Shown: positions 1-6,689, numbered from the stretch's first letter. The stretch is DNA of 7,573 bases from an uncultured bacterium (GCA_902772945.1 CACYCU010000003.1:1-7573); one strand, 5' to 3'. Numbers and translations are program-made. The notes: generated by a model not told the origin, from the sequence alone.

Positions 1-99
1 CGTCCTATGATAGAATCAGCTAATAGAACCCTTGGTGTAACTCAAAAAGAAAAAGGTATAACAAAAGTGACAGGAATAAAATTGAGGGATGAAGAATAA
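1..99 (+). CDS. 3' end of an unidentified protein-coding gene (partial)
   Basis: Frame 1 is open from the left edge and encodes 32 residues, ending in ...KVTGIKLRDEE before a TAA stop at 97-99. The stop overlaps the scpA start codon by one base (TAATG), an arrangement typical of translationally coupled genes in one operon, so this is probably the tail of a real upstream gene. The fragment is hydrophilic and charged, with no membrane segment or recognisable motif, and I cannot assign a family. It could also be a very short ORF starting at the ATG at 7-9, but no Shine-Dalgarno sequence can be judged there because the sequence begins only 6 nt upstream. Confidence 0.6.
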   Translation, partial: RPMIESANRTLGVTQKEKGITKVTGIKLRDEE

Positions 100-914
100 T
101 GCCGGCAGCCAATTATAATATAGATTTACCTGATTTAGGCATCTCGCTTGATGGGAAACAACAAAAAAGCGAGGGCATAGGTATACTTGTCGATATGGCA
201 AAAGCCGGTAAAATTGACCCTTGGAATATTGATATTGTTGATGTTACAGACAAATATCTTGCTCACATGGTTGATTTAAAGTCACAAAACCTTAGAGTGA
301 CGGGCAGAACTTTCCTTTTTGCTGCAATTCTTTTAAAGCTAAAATCAAATATTTTGGAAGGAATTGACATTAACCAATTTGAAACTCCTGAACCGGAATT
401 TGATGAAGACGGATTTGTTGTTGAATATCCGGAAGATGATTATATTCCGACTAACAATGTCATATCTATTGATGAGGTATTACAACGCAGAACAAGTGTT
501 CGACTTAATCACAACAGAGTCGTTACATTAAAAGACTTGATTCGTCAATTAGAATTTTATGAAAAATTAGACAGAGATGAAACATTAAAAAACAGACAAG
601 ATAGAGCGAAACGCAGAGTTCAATCTTATTCACGTCTCACTCCGGATGATATTGTAAACCTTGCACACGAAGAATATATTGAAACATGCGTTGAAACATT
701 AAAAGAAAATTTAGGTCAGATTTTTGAAAAAAATGATAAAATTGAATTGAATGAATTAACATTGCTTGGTATGGATAAAATATCCGCATATATTGCATTA
801 TTATTTTTAACAGTAGATTCTGACTATGACTTGCAGCAAGACGAATTTTATTCAGACTTATATGTCGTAAAGGACGAAAAAAATGACAATAGAAAAGCTG
901 AAGTCCAGAATTGA
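99..914 (+). CDS. scpA: ScpA, kleisin subunit of the SMC-ScpAB condensin complex
   Basis: ScpA is the cytoplasmic kleisin that bridges the SMC ATPase heads and binds ScpB, helping condense and segregate the chromosome. The 271-residue product is near the usual family length. Residues 24-56 form the N-terminal SMC-binding helical block (SEGIGILVDMAKAGKIDPWN...DVTDKYL). The canonical 'FEGPLDLLL' opening is reduced to SEGIGILVD, as I recall for cyanobacterial members. Residues 68-87 (TGRTFLFAAILLKLKSNIL) match the conserved helix usually ending in 'LLxIKSxxLLP'. An acidic linker follows at 98-114, and residues 216-256 form the C-terminal winged helix (ELTLLGMDKISAYIALLFL). The ATG at 99 overlaps the preceding stop, and GAGGG at 84-88 is a plausible ribosome binding site 10 nt upstream. 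The last 32 nt overlap scpB, its expected partner. The family call is from motif memory, not a search. Confidence 0.93.
   Translation: MPAANYNIDLPDLGISLDGKQQKSEGIGILVDMAKAGKIDPWNIDIVDVTDKYLAHMVDLKSQNLRVTGRTFLFAAILLKLKSNILEGIDINQFETPEPEFDEDGFVVEYPEDDYIPTNNVISIDEVLQRRTSVRLNHNRVVTLKDLIRQLEFYEKLDRDETLKNRQDRAKRRVQSYSRLTPDDIVNLAHEEYIETCVETLKENLGQIFEKNDKIELNELTLLGMDKISAYIALLFLTVDSDYDLQQDEFYSDLYVVKDEKNDNRKAEVQN
869..874 (+). promoter_or_regulatory. Ribosome binding site of scpB, inside scpA
   Basis: AAAGGA lies 8 nt before the ATG at 883 and within the scpA coding sequence. It supports this start over later ones and explains the 32-nt overlap. The protein's first helix (IEAVLFITSRAVTLDEIA) also requires a start this far upstream. 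Confidence 0.7.
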
Positions 915-1404
915 GGCAGTTCTTTTTATAACATCAAGAGCTGTTACACTTGATGAAATTGCAACTATTTTGGACGAAGAAACTGAAAATATTGAAGAAG
1001 CTATTTTAGAATTAATCATGGATTATTCAAGCAGAGACGGAGCATTGGAAATCGATGATGAAAACGGTTATATTTTACAAGTTAAAGAAGAACATATGGA
1101 TTTGGTCGAGCTTTTGTGTCCGGTTGATTTAAAACCCGGAGTATTAAGAACTCTTTCTGTAATTGCAATAAAACAACCTATAAGACAAACAGATTTAAAA
1201 GAACTGAGAGGCTCTAACGCATACGACCATGTACAAGAACTCGTTGAAAAAGGACTTGTTTCAAAAACTAAAGATAAAAACGGAAGAAGTTTTAACCTAA
1301 AAACAACACCTAAGTTTACCGAATATTTCAAATTAAAGGGAGATACTCGCTCTCTGGCTAAAATTTTGGAAATAGATAAAGGTATTAAAGATAATGAAGA
1401 TTAG
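883..1404 (+). CDS. scpB: ScpB, winged-helix subunit of the SMC-ScpAB condensin complex
   Basis: ScpB dimerises and binds the central part of ScpA in the cytoplasmic condensin complex. The product has 173 residues, slightly short for a family usually near 180-200. The first winged helix spans about residues 4-80, starting with KLKSRIEAVLFITSRAVTLD. The second spans about 87-152 and carries the family signature RTLSVIAIKQPIRQTDLKEL, then RGSNAYDHVQELVEKGLV and GRSFNLKTTPKFTEYFKL. The 'GSNAYDH' turn, where Firmicutes have 'GVNSD', recalls cyanobacterial ScpB. The C-terminal tail is short and charged, lacking the long acidic extension of some homologues. The gene starts inside scpA and its last 11 nt overlap the protease gene, so scpA, scpB and the protease are probably co-transcribed. 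The recognition is very clear by motif. Confidence 0.95.
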   Translation: MTIEKLKSRIEAVLFITSRAVTLDEIATILDEETENIEEAILELIMDYSSRDGALEIDDENGYILQVKEEHMDLVELLCPVDLKPGVLRTLSVIAIKQPIRQTDLKELRGSNAYDHVQELVEKGLVSKTKDKNGRSFNLKTTPKFTEYFKLKGDTRSLAKILEIDKGIKDNED

Positions 1405-2695
1405 TACAGACAGAATTATTACAATTTTTATATGTACTGCAGCTATTATTTTTGGAATATCAGTAAAAGCAATGCCCGTTTACTATTTTAAAAAGGGTAA
1501 AACACTTTTAGAACAGCAAAAATACGTCAAAGCTTATTCTTCGCTAAAAAAAGCATACAAACTGAATAAAAACAACAAAGATTATAGATATTATTACCTC
1601 CAATCACTTTTAAATTTGTCACCAAACATTCAAGTTCAAAAAGAAGTTTTTGATCTTGCATCAGACTCAACAGATGACAGCACAAAGCAAATAGCTCAAG
1701 ATAAAGTGTCAGAATGGCGCAGAAATATTATAACAAATTATGGAAGCACATATATTGAACAAGCACCTTTAGAATCAGGTATTATAAGATGGGAAAATTT
1801 TCCTCTTAGCATCTGCATACTAGATCAAAGTGAAACTTCACTTCCGTCCTATTACAAGAGTGAAATCAAAAGAGCCTTTTCTCAGTGGCAAACATCAGTC
1901 AAATTTATTTCATTTAAATATGTAGAAACCACTTCGGATGCAAATATAATTGTTAAAATAGTTCCGCTTCCCAAATCAGTCTGTGACGAGCAGAAATGTA
2001 AATATGTTGTTGGCTACACAACACCAAATTTTAAAAAACGTATTTTAAAAGATATGACAATTTTATTGTATTCAACAGATCCAAACGGGAACTTTTTTTC
2101 AGATAAAGAACTTTATAATACTGTGTTACACGAAATCGGGCATTCACTTGGCATAATGGGACACAGCTATAGTTCTGAAGATTTGATGTATATGGCTGCA
2201 GAAAATTCAAAAAGTATTTATGCGTCATATAGAAGCTCTTTTCAATATCTGTCTTCCAAAGATATAAATACAATAAAACTACTTTATAAACTTGTTCCTG
2301 ATATTACAAATACCGAAAAGATAAATACAAAAGGGCTTATATACCCTCCAATTATACTCGGCACTTCAGAAGAAGTTGCTAACAGAAAAATAAAAGAAGC
2401 TCAAAATTATATAAAAAACGCTCCAGACTTAGCCGGCGGGTATATTGATTTAGGAATTGCATACGCACAAGTTAATAAAATAAATGATGCAATAAAATCT
2501 ATGCAAAAAGGTTATGAGCTTTCTAAAAACGATAATGAAAAATATTTAAGCCTTTATAATCTGACTACACTTTATATGCAAAAAAAAGATTTTAAAAAGG
2601 CTGAACAGTGTGCAAATATGGCATACGAAATTTCTGCAACAGAAGAGATTAAAGAGTTGCTTGCACAAATTAAAATAAAGCTTTCCAAATCTTAA
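1394..2695 (+). CDS. Secreted matrixin-like zinc metalloprotease flanked by TPR repeats
   Basis: This is a predicted exported, zinc-dependent endopeptidase of the metzincin (M10-like) group; its substrate is unknown. Residues 1-26 look like a Sec signal peptide: K2 and R7, a hydrophobic core IITIFICTAAIIFGI, and probable cleavage after SVKA. There is no lipobox. A TPR-like helical pair occupies about 30-75 (YYFKKGKTLLEQQKYVKAYS). The catalytic domain runs from about 128 to 300. It has a helix with a tryptophan (KRAFSQWQ, 159-166), strand ANIIVKIV and the zinc motif HEIGHSLGIMGH at 246-257, with E247 as general base. DLMYM at 263-267 is the likely Met-turn. C197 and C202 could form a disulfide. 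One or two more TPR units follow at about 345-425. The gene overlaps scpB by 11 nt and has only a weak AAAGG (1378-1382), suggesting translational coupling. Protease activity is inferred from the motif; the third histidine is one residue further away than in classical matrixins. Confidence 0.85.
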   Translation: MKISTDRIITIFICTAAIIFGISVKAMPVYYFKKGKTLLEQQKYVKAYSSLKKAYKLNKNNKDYRYYYLQSLLNLSPNIQVQKEVFDLASDSTDDSTKQIAQDKVSEWRRNIITNYGSTYIEQAPLESGIIRWENFPLSICILDQSETSLPSYYKSEIKRAFSQWQTSVKFISFKYVETTSDANIIVKIVPLPKSVCDEQKCKYVVGYTTPNFKKRILKDMTILLYSTDPNGNFFSDKELYNTVLHEIGHSLGIMGHSYSSEDLMYMAAENSKSIYASYRSSFQYLSSKDINTIKLLYKLVPDITNTEKINTKGLIYPPIILGTSEEVANRKIKEAQNYIKNAPDLAGGYIDLGIAYAQVNKINDAIKSMQKGYELSKNDNEKYLSLYNLTTLYMQKKDFKKAEQCANMAYEISATEEIKELLAQIKIKLSKS

Positions 2696-2731
2696 CATTA
2701 ACTTCATAAAAACTTTAAAAAATATTCTGTT

Positions 2732-2737
2732 TATAAT
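2732..2737 (+). promoter_or_regulatory. Possible -10 box upstream of the FAD-dehydrogenase gene
   Basis: A perfect TATAAT lies in the 72-nt gap between the protease stop and the next ATG. It would give a transcript starting near 2744 with a leader of about 24 nt. No convincing -35 hexamer is found at 16-18 nt, and the TG at 2728-2729 is one base off the extended -10 position. In such AT-rich DNA a chance match is quite possible. I see no hairpin terminator in the gap, so read-through from the scpAB operon is also possible. Confidence 0.3.
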
Positions 2738-2755
2738 AAATTTAATAGGTGAATT

Positions 2756-2761
2756 AGGGAG
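2756..2761 (+). promoter_or_regulatory. Strong ribosome binding site for the FAD-dehydrogenase gene
   Basis: AGGGAG lies 6 nt before the ATG at 2768 and is the strongest Shine-Dalgarno-like site in the window. It fixes the start, which also places the dinucleotide-binding motif at the very N-terminus as expected for the family. Confidence 0.7.
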
Positions 2762-2767
2762 ACAGCA

Positions 2768-4144
2768 ATGTATAATGTAGCTATAATAGGAGCCGGACCT
2801 GCAGGAATTTTTGCGGCACTTGAGATAATGAAATTAAAACCGGATTGGAAAGTTGTTCTGGTTGAAAAAGGTCAGCGTATTGAAAAAAGAAAATGTATGC
2901 TGAGAGAAGGTTATGACAAATGTCCAAACTGCAAAAAATGCGGTTTGTTATGCGGCTGGGGTGGCGCAGGTGCATTTTCTGACGGTAAACTTACACTAAC
3001 ACCCGATGTTGGCGGCCACCTTGTAGATTATATGGAAAGAAAAAAAGTAGAAGACCTTATTGCATATGCTGATCAACTATATTTAGATTTTGGTGCTACT
3101 GATGAGGTCTTTGGAACTGACCTAAACGTTTTTCATGAACTTGAAAGACAAGCTTCACTTGCGGAATTAAAACTTGTGCATTCTCCTGTCAGACACCTTG
3201 GAACAGAAAGAAGCCTTGATGTATTAAAGAATATGCAAGACTATCTTGATAAAAGAATAACTATCCTTAACAACGTAACTGCTAAATCATTAATTGTTGA
3301 ATGTGAACAAGTAAAAGGAATTGTTCTGGACAATGGCGAAACCATATGTGCTGAATATACCATAATTGCTCCGGGACGCGAAGGGGCTGATTGGCTTACC
3401 CAAGAATTTGCCCAACATAAGATTGGTATGGTTAACAATGCAGTCGATGTTGGCGTCAGAGTAGAACTCCCTGCTCCGGTATTTGAACCATTAACAGACA
3501 AGCTTTATGAATCAAAACTTATATATCATTCACCAACTTTTGGAGATGAAGTAAGAACATTCTGTATGAACCCTAATGGCGAAGTTGTTCAAGAAAACTA
3601 TAACGGAATTTCAACTGTAAACGGTCACAGTTATGCAGAAAAAACAACTAACAATACAAATTTTGCATTATTAGTAAGTGAAAAATTTACAGAACCATTT
3701 AAAGAACCTATTCAATATGGTCAACATATTGCAAGACTTGCCAATATGCTTGCCGGAGGAATTTTAGTTCAAAGATTTGGTGATCTTTTAGACGGACGCC
3801 GCTCAACTCCGGAAAGAATTAAAGCTAGTATTATAACTCCAACATTAGCCTGTGCTACACCTGGTGATTTAAGTCTTGTTATACCTTACAGACAAATGAC
3901 AAGTATTATAGAAATGCTGCAAGCTTTGGATAAAATATGTCCCGGTACAGCATCTCGATATACACTATTATATGGCATAGAAGTAAAATTCTATTCTGCA
4001 AGAGTAAAACTAACCAATGAACTTGAAACAGAAGGTGTCAAAAATTTATTTACCATAGGAGATGGTGCAGGTGTAACGAGAGGATTGTTACAAGCTTCGG
4101 CATCAGGTGTTCACGTTGCAAGGACTATCTGTGAAAGAGGCTAA
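2768..4144 (+). CDS. FAD-dependent dehydrogenase (COG2509-like)
   Basis: This is a predicted cytoplasmic flavoprotein of the 'uncharacterized FAD-dependent dehydrogenase' family; its substrate is not established. The 458 residues are about the normal family length. A Rossmann FAD-binding motif, VAIIGAGPAG, lies at residues 4-13 and ends in the ribose-binding acid of VLVEKG (E33). Residues 63-75 contain the family hallmark GWGGAGAFSDGKL. Just before it is a cysteine cluster, C52, C55, C58 and C62, plus C43. The second FAD region is TIIAPGREG (198-206), and the C-terminal flavin motif is LFTIGDGAGVTRGLLQASASG at 427-447. There is no signal peptide or membrane segment. The gene stands alone between two gaps, with its own strong ribosome binding site. 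The family call rests on remembered motifs and is confident; the reaction and physiological role remain open. Confidence 0.88.
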   Translation: MYNVAIIGAGPAGIFAALEIMKLKPDWKVVLVEKGQRIEKRKCMLREGYDKCPNCKKCGLLCGWGGAGAFSDGKLTLTPDVGGHLVDYMERKKVEDLIAYADQLYLDFGATDEVFGTDLNVFHELERQASLAELKLVHSPVRHLGTERSLDVLKNMQDYLDKRITILNNVTAKSLIVECEQVKGIVLDNGETICAEYTIIAPGREGADWLTQEFAQHKIGMVNNAVDVGVRVELPAPVFEPLTDKLYESKLIYHSPTFGDEVRTFCMNPNGEVVQENYNGISTVNGHSYAEKTTNNTNFALLVSEKFTEPFKEPIQYGQHIARLANMLAGGILVQRFGDLLDGRRSTPERIKASIITPTLACATPGDLSLVIPYRQMTSIIEMLQALDKICPGTASRYTLLYGIEVKFYSARVKLTNELETEGVKNLFTIGDGAGVTRGLLQASASGVHVARTICERG

Positions 4145-4152
4145 ATTTTTAC

Positions 4153-4181
4153 TTGCTTGCACTATAATCTGGTGATATAAT
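4153..4181 (+). promoter_or_regulatory. Extended -10 promoter for the histidine kinase operon
   Basis: The 43-nt gap before the kinase holds TTGCTT (4153-4158), a 17-nt spacer and a perfect TATAAT (4176-4181), preceded by TG one base away (TGATATAAT), the extended -10 form recognised by housekeeping sigma factors. A second TATAAT lies at 4163-4168, 13 nt upstream in phase. The expected transcript start is about 4188, the first base of the kinase ATG. The -35 matches the consensus at only three of six positions, but an extended -10 often compensates for this. Confidence 0.6.
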
Positions 4182-4187
4182 TTAGAT

Positions 4188-5957
4188 ATGGCAAAACAAG
4201 TCAGTTTAACAACTCAAAACCGTTTGATTATATCAGGGCTTATACTTAGCACAATTCTTATTGTCGCTATTGCTTTTTTTGCAATCATTAATATTCAAAA
4301 AAGACTTAACGAAGGATATCATAATTTTGGTCAAATCGTTTCAAAAATGATGGCAATTGAATACTTTGAAATTGCAAGTCAAAAAGATAATACAATTTAT
4401 GATGATTTGAAAGATTACGCAGATACTATCGTATCAGCGCACTCTGATATTATTTTTGCGGAATTTAAAGATACAAACGGCAGAACTATATACAAAGCAG
4501 GTGATCCCGGAACACCCAAAATTCCGAACATAACCGTTAGTTCTCCGCTAACCTTCAAAGGGCAAAATGCAGGTTCTGTAACAGTAGGACTCTCCGGCAA
4601 AATTATTTACCAAATTTCAAATACAACAAGACTTTCTTTGATGATTGTATTTGCTGTTGCATGGATTGTATTTGCTTTTGTAATTTTAATTAATACATAC
4701 TTAATCACGAGAGAATTAAGAATACTTCATGATGGAGTTCATAAAATTTCAGGCGGAGAATTCGGATACAAAATTGAAGAACAAGACGTCAGCTCAGAAG
4801 TTAAAGAACTATTTAATTCATTTAACAACATGTCACACAAATTACGTATATATGAAGAACAGAATATTGAACAGTTAACACTTGAAAGAAATAAATTAGA
4901 AGCAATATTGATGAGCATAGCAAATGGTGTTGTAGTATGTGATAACAGCGATAATGTTGTATTGGTAAACAATCATGCACATAATCTTCTTGAATTAGAA
5001 GATAATCAAATGCTAAACAACAAAATTCAAAATTATGTAGATACATCAGGTAATTACTGCTTTAAAGAAAAAATAGAAGAATTTAAAGATACACCAATAA
5101 GGGTTATGGAAAATAAACCGCTGGAATTTAATATACAGGTTGATAAACGTACGATAAAATCAATCATTTCTCCAATGTTTACAAGAAATAAAGACTATGT
5201 AGGCTATATAATAGTTCTTATTGATATGACAAAAGAGGCTGAAATTGATGCAATGAAATCAACCTTCATATCAAATGTCTCACATGAATTAAGAACTCCT
5301 GTCACTGTTCTTAGAAGTTACATTGACACTTTATACAACTACGGAAATGATTTTGATTATGACACTCAAAAAGAATTTATCGGAACAATTAACCAAGAAA
5401 TAATCCGATTAAACGGAATGGTTAATGATATACTTGATTTTTCAAGAATGGAAGCTAATGCTCAAATGGAAAAATCTCTAAATAATGTATATGAGGTTGT
5501 AGATAATTGCATTAACAATGTAAAAACATTAACTAAAGAACATAATCTTACGATAATTACAGAAAAAGAAGAAACTATTCCTGAATTTTTATTCAACTAC
5601 GATGGAATTGAAAGAGCTCTTACAAATTTACTCTCTAATGCAATTAAATATTCTCCCGAAAACGGCGAAATAAAAGTTGCAGTTCGCAAGTTAGGAGAAA
5701 ATGCAGAAATAACCGTTACCGATCAGGGTTGTGGGATTGCACCCGAATTTCATTCTAAAATCTTTGACAGATTTTATAGAGTTGAAAACAATATTCATAC
5801 AGTAAAAGGGACAGGTTTGGGACTTCACCTTGTAAAGACAACTATAGAAAAATACCATAACGGAAAAGTCTTTGTTATTTCAGAATTAGGTAAAGGTTCA
5901 ACTTTTGGTTTTACACTTCCAATAAATATACATGAAGAGGTTTTTAATGGAATTTGA
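4188..5957 (+). CDS. Membrane sensor histidine kinase (sensor-HAMP-PAS-HisKA-HATPase)
   Basis: This is a full-length two-component sensor kinase (589 residues) of the PhoR/WalK-like class, expected to autophosphorylate a histidine and pass the phosphate to a response regulator. TM1 spans about residues 12-34 and TM2 about 149-172. Between them is an extracytoplasmic domain of about 110 residues whose FKDTNGRTIYKAG and LTFKGQNAGSVTVGL segments suggest a PDC/Cache-like fold (inference). A HAMP linker follows (173-225), then a PAS domain (about 235-350) beginning LEAILMSIANGVVVCD. HisKA contains SNVSHELRTPVTVL with H366 as the phosphoacceptor. The ATPase has the N-box LTNLLSNAIKYSP (N484), G1 DQGCGI (512-517), F-box IFDRFYR (525-531) and G2 GTGLGLHLVK (541-550), so it looks catalytically intact. 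No response regulator gene is in the window, so the signal and partner are unknown. The start must precede TM1; no good Shine-Dalgarno sequence is present, only GGTGA at 4171-4175, 12 nt away. Its end overlaps the next gene. Confidence 0.95.
   Translation: MAKQVSLTTQNRLIISGLILSTILIVAIAFFAIINIQKRLNEGYHNFGQIVSKMMAIEYFEIASQKDNTIYDDLKDYADTIVSAHSDIIFAEFKDTNGRTIYKAGDPGTPKIPNITVSSPLTFKGQNAGSVTVGLSGKIIYQISNTTRLSLMIVFAVAWIVFAFVILINTYLITRELRILHDGVHKISGGEFGYKIEEQDVSSEVKELFNSFNNMSHKLRIYEEQNIEQLTLERNKLEAILMSIANGVVVCDNSDNVVLVNNHAHNLLELEDNQMLNNKIQNYVDTSGNYCFKEKIEEFKDTPIRVMENKPLEFNIQVDKRTIKSIISPMFTRNKDYVGYIIVLIDMTKEAEIDAMKSTFISNVSHELRTPVTVLRSYIDTLYNYGNDFDYDTQKEFIGTINQEIIRLNGMVNDILDFSRMEANAQMEKSLNNVYEVVDNCINNVKTLTKEHNLTIITEKEETIPEFLFNYDGIERALTNLLSNAIKYSPENGEIKVAVRKLGENAEITVTDQGCGIAPEFHSKIFDRFYRVENNIHTVKGTGLGLHLVKTTIEKYHNGKVFVISELGKGSTFGFTLPINIHEEVFNGI
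5935..5940 (+). promoter_or_regulatory. Ribosome binding site that decides the start of the gene at 5947
   Basis: AAGAGG lies 6 nt before the ATG at 5947, inside the end of the kinase gene. The longer in-frame start at 5932 has only AT-rich sequence before it and would contain this site within its own coding region. The 5947 start is therefore preferred. Confidence 0.65.
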
Positions 5958-6687
5958 TGATATTTGGAATTTGTTTTGCAAATTCTGTTTAATTGTTTTT
6001 ATACTAATCTGTATCAATTCGTTGATTGGAGATTTTTTATTCAGATGCAAATATAGTTTTCCCCATGTGTCAGCAATAACAGAAGAAGAAATTAATGTTT
6101 TAAATGAACCGATACAAACAAATCTGGCGCACTCAAACGGTATTCCTGTGTACGGAGAAAAGAACAAATATTCACTACTACCCCAAGCAAAATATTCTAT
6201 CTCGGGTAGAGTTGTTGCAAAAAATTCAAATTTCTGGTTTAGGGATATTATGCGCAGCACATTTGATGATGTATGCCTGATAGATTTTGGTATTGTATGG
6301 GGTGATTTAGCACCGGATAAAAAAAGATTACATAAGCATATGAAATTTAAATCCCACAAAACTCTGGGACAGGCACGGAGTCTTGAATGGAGAACAAAGC
6401 CGCCATATAATGAAGTTCCTTGGGATTTTAATTATATGAGTTCACATCTTTCACACACCCACATGATTCCTGCAAATGCAAATATTATGGGTGGATTATT
6501 AAAAATAAAAAAAGACGACATTGTTAAAATTGACGGATATTTAGTTGATATTTATGACAGTAGAGCTCAAATTATAGCCAGAACAAGCATGTCGAGGTCA
6601 GATACAAATGCATCAAGCAGAGGTTCCGGAGCTTGTGAAGATTTGTACGTTAAACAGGTTCAAATAGGAAACAAAATCTATAAATAA
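5947..6687 (+). CDS. Membrane-anchored protein of unknown function, coupled to the kinase
   Basis: From the preferred start at 5947 the product has 246 residues. A hydrophobic stretch at about 13-32 (FCLIVFILICINSLIGDFLF), with few charges before it, is probably a signal anchor with the rest outside the membrane; no cleavage site is obvious. The soluble part has a strand-rich look, with YSISGRVVAKN (83-93), DFGIVWGDLA (113-122) and IKKDDIVKIDGYLVDI (187-202) possibly forming a small beta-barrel. A histidine-rich motif SSHLSHTHMIPAN (165-177) and an ending of MSRSDT...GACEDLYVKQVQIGNKIY (215-245) look conserved. I recall uncharacterised bacterial proteins with similar 'HIIPAN', 'GYLV' and 'SRxDT...CExxYV' blocks, but no named family or function. 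It overlaps the kinase by 11 nt, so co-expression is likely; a role in sensing is only a guess. An alternative start at 5932 would add five residues (MKRFL). Confidence 0.75.
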   Translation: MEFDDIWNLFCKFCLIVFILICINSLIGDFLFRCKYSFPHVSAITEEEINVLNEPIQTNLAHSNGIPVYGEKNKYSLLPQAKYSISGRVVAKNSNFWFRDIMRSTFDDVCLIDFGIVWGDLAPDKKRLHKHMKFKSHKTLGQARSLEWRTKPPYNEVPWDFNYMSSHLSHTHMIPANANIMGGLLKIKKDDIVKIDGYLVDIYDSRAQIIARTSMSRSDTNASSRGSGACEDLYVKQVQIGNKIYK

Positions 6688-6689
6688 AT

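Noticed and set aside
1068..1331. An 87-codon minus-strand frame opposite scpB
   Set aside because: It mirrors a highly conserved ScpB region and has no family resemblance, so it is a shadow frame.
2696..2767. Riboswitch, small RNA or terminator in the gap before the FAD-dehydrogenase gene
   Set aside because: The gap is only 72 nt and AT-rich, and I found no stable stem, conserved aptamer-like box or T-tract after a hairpin.
3241..3501. An 86-codon minus-strand frame within the FAD-dehydrogenase gene
   Set aside because: It is fully contained in a well-supported gene, and its serine/threonine-rich product looks like antisense translation.
5932..5934. ATG at 5932 as the start of the anchored-protein gene
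   Set aside because: No Shine-Dalgarno sequence precedes it, whereas AAGAGG at 5935-5940 is ideally spaced for the ATG at 5947.
5898..6359. A 153-codon open frame on the minus strand
   Set aside because: It lies opposite the kinase end and the anchored-protein gene, which have a good ribosome binding site, an operon-type overlap and protein-like sequence. The minus-strand product shows no recognisable motif.
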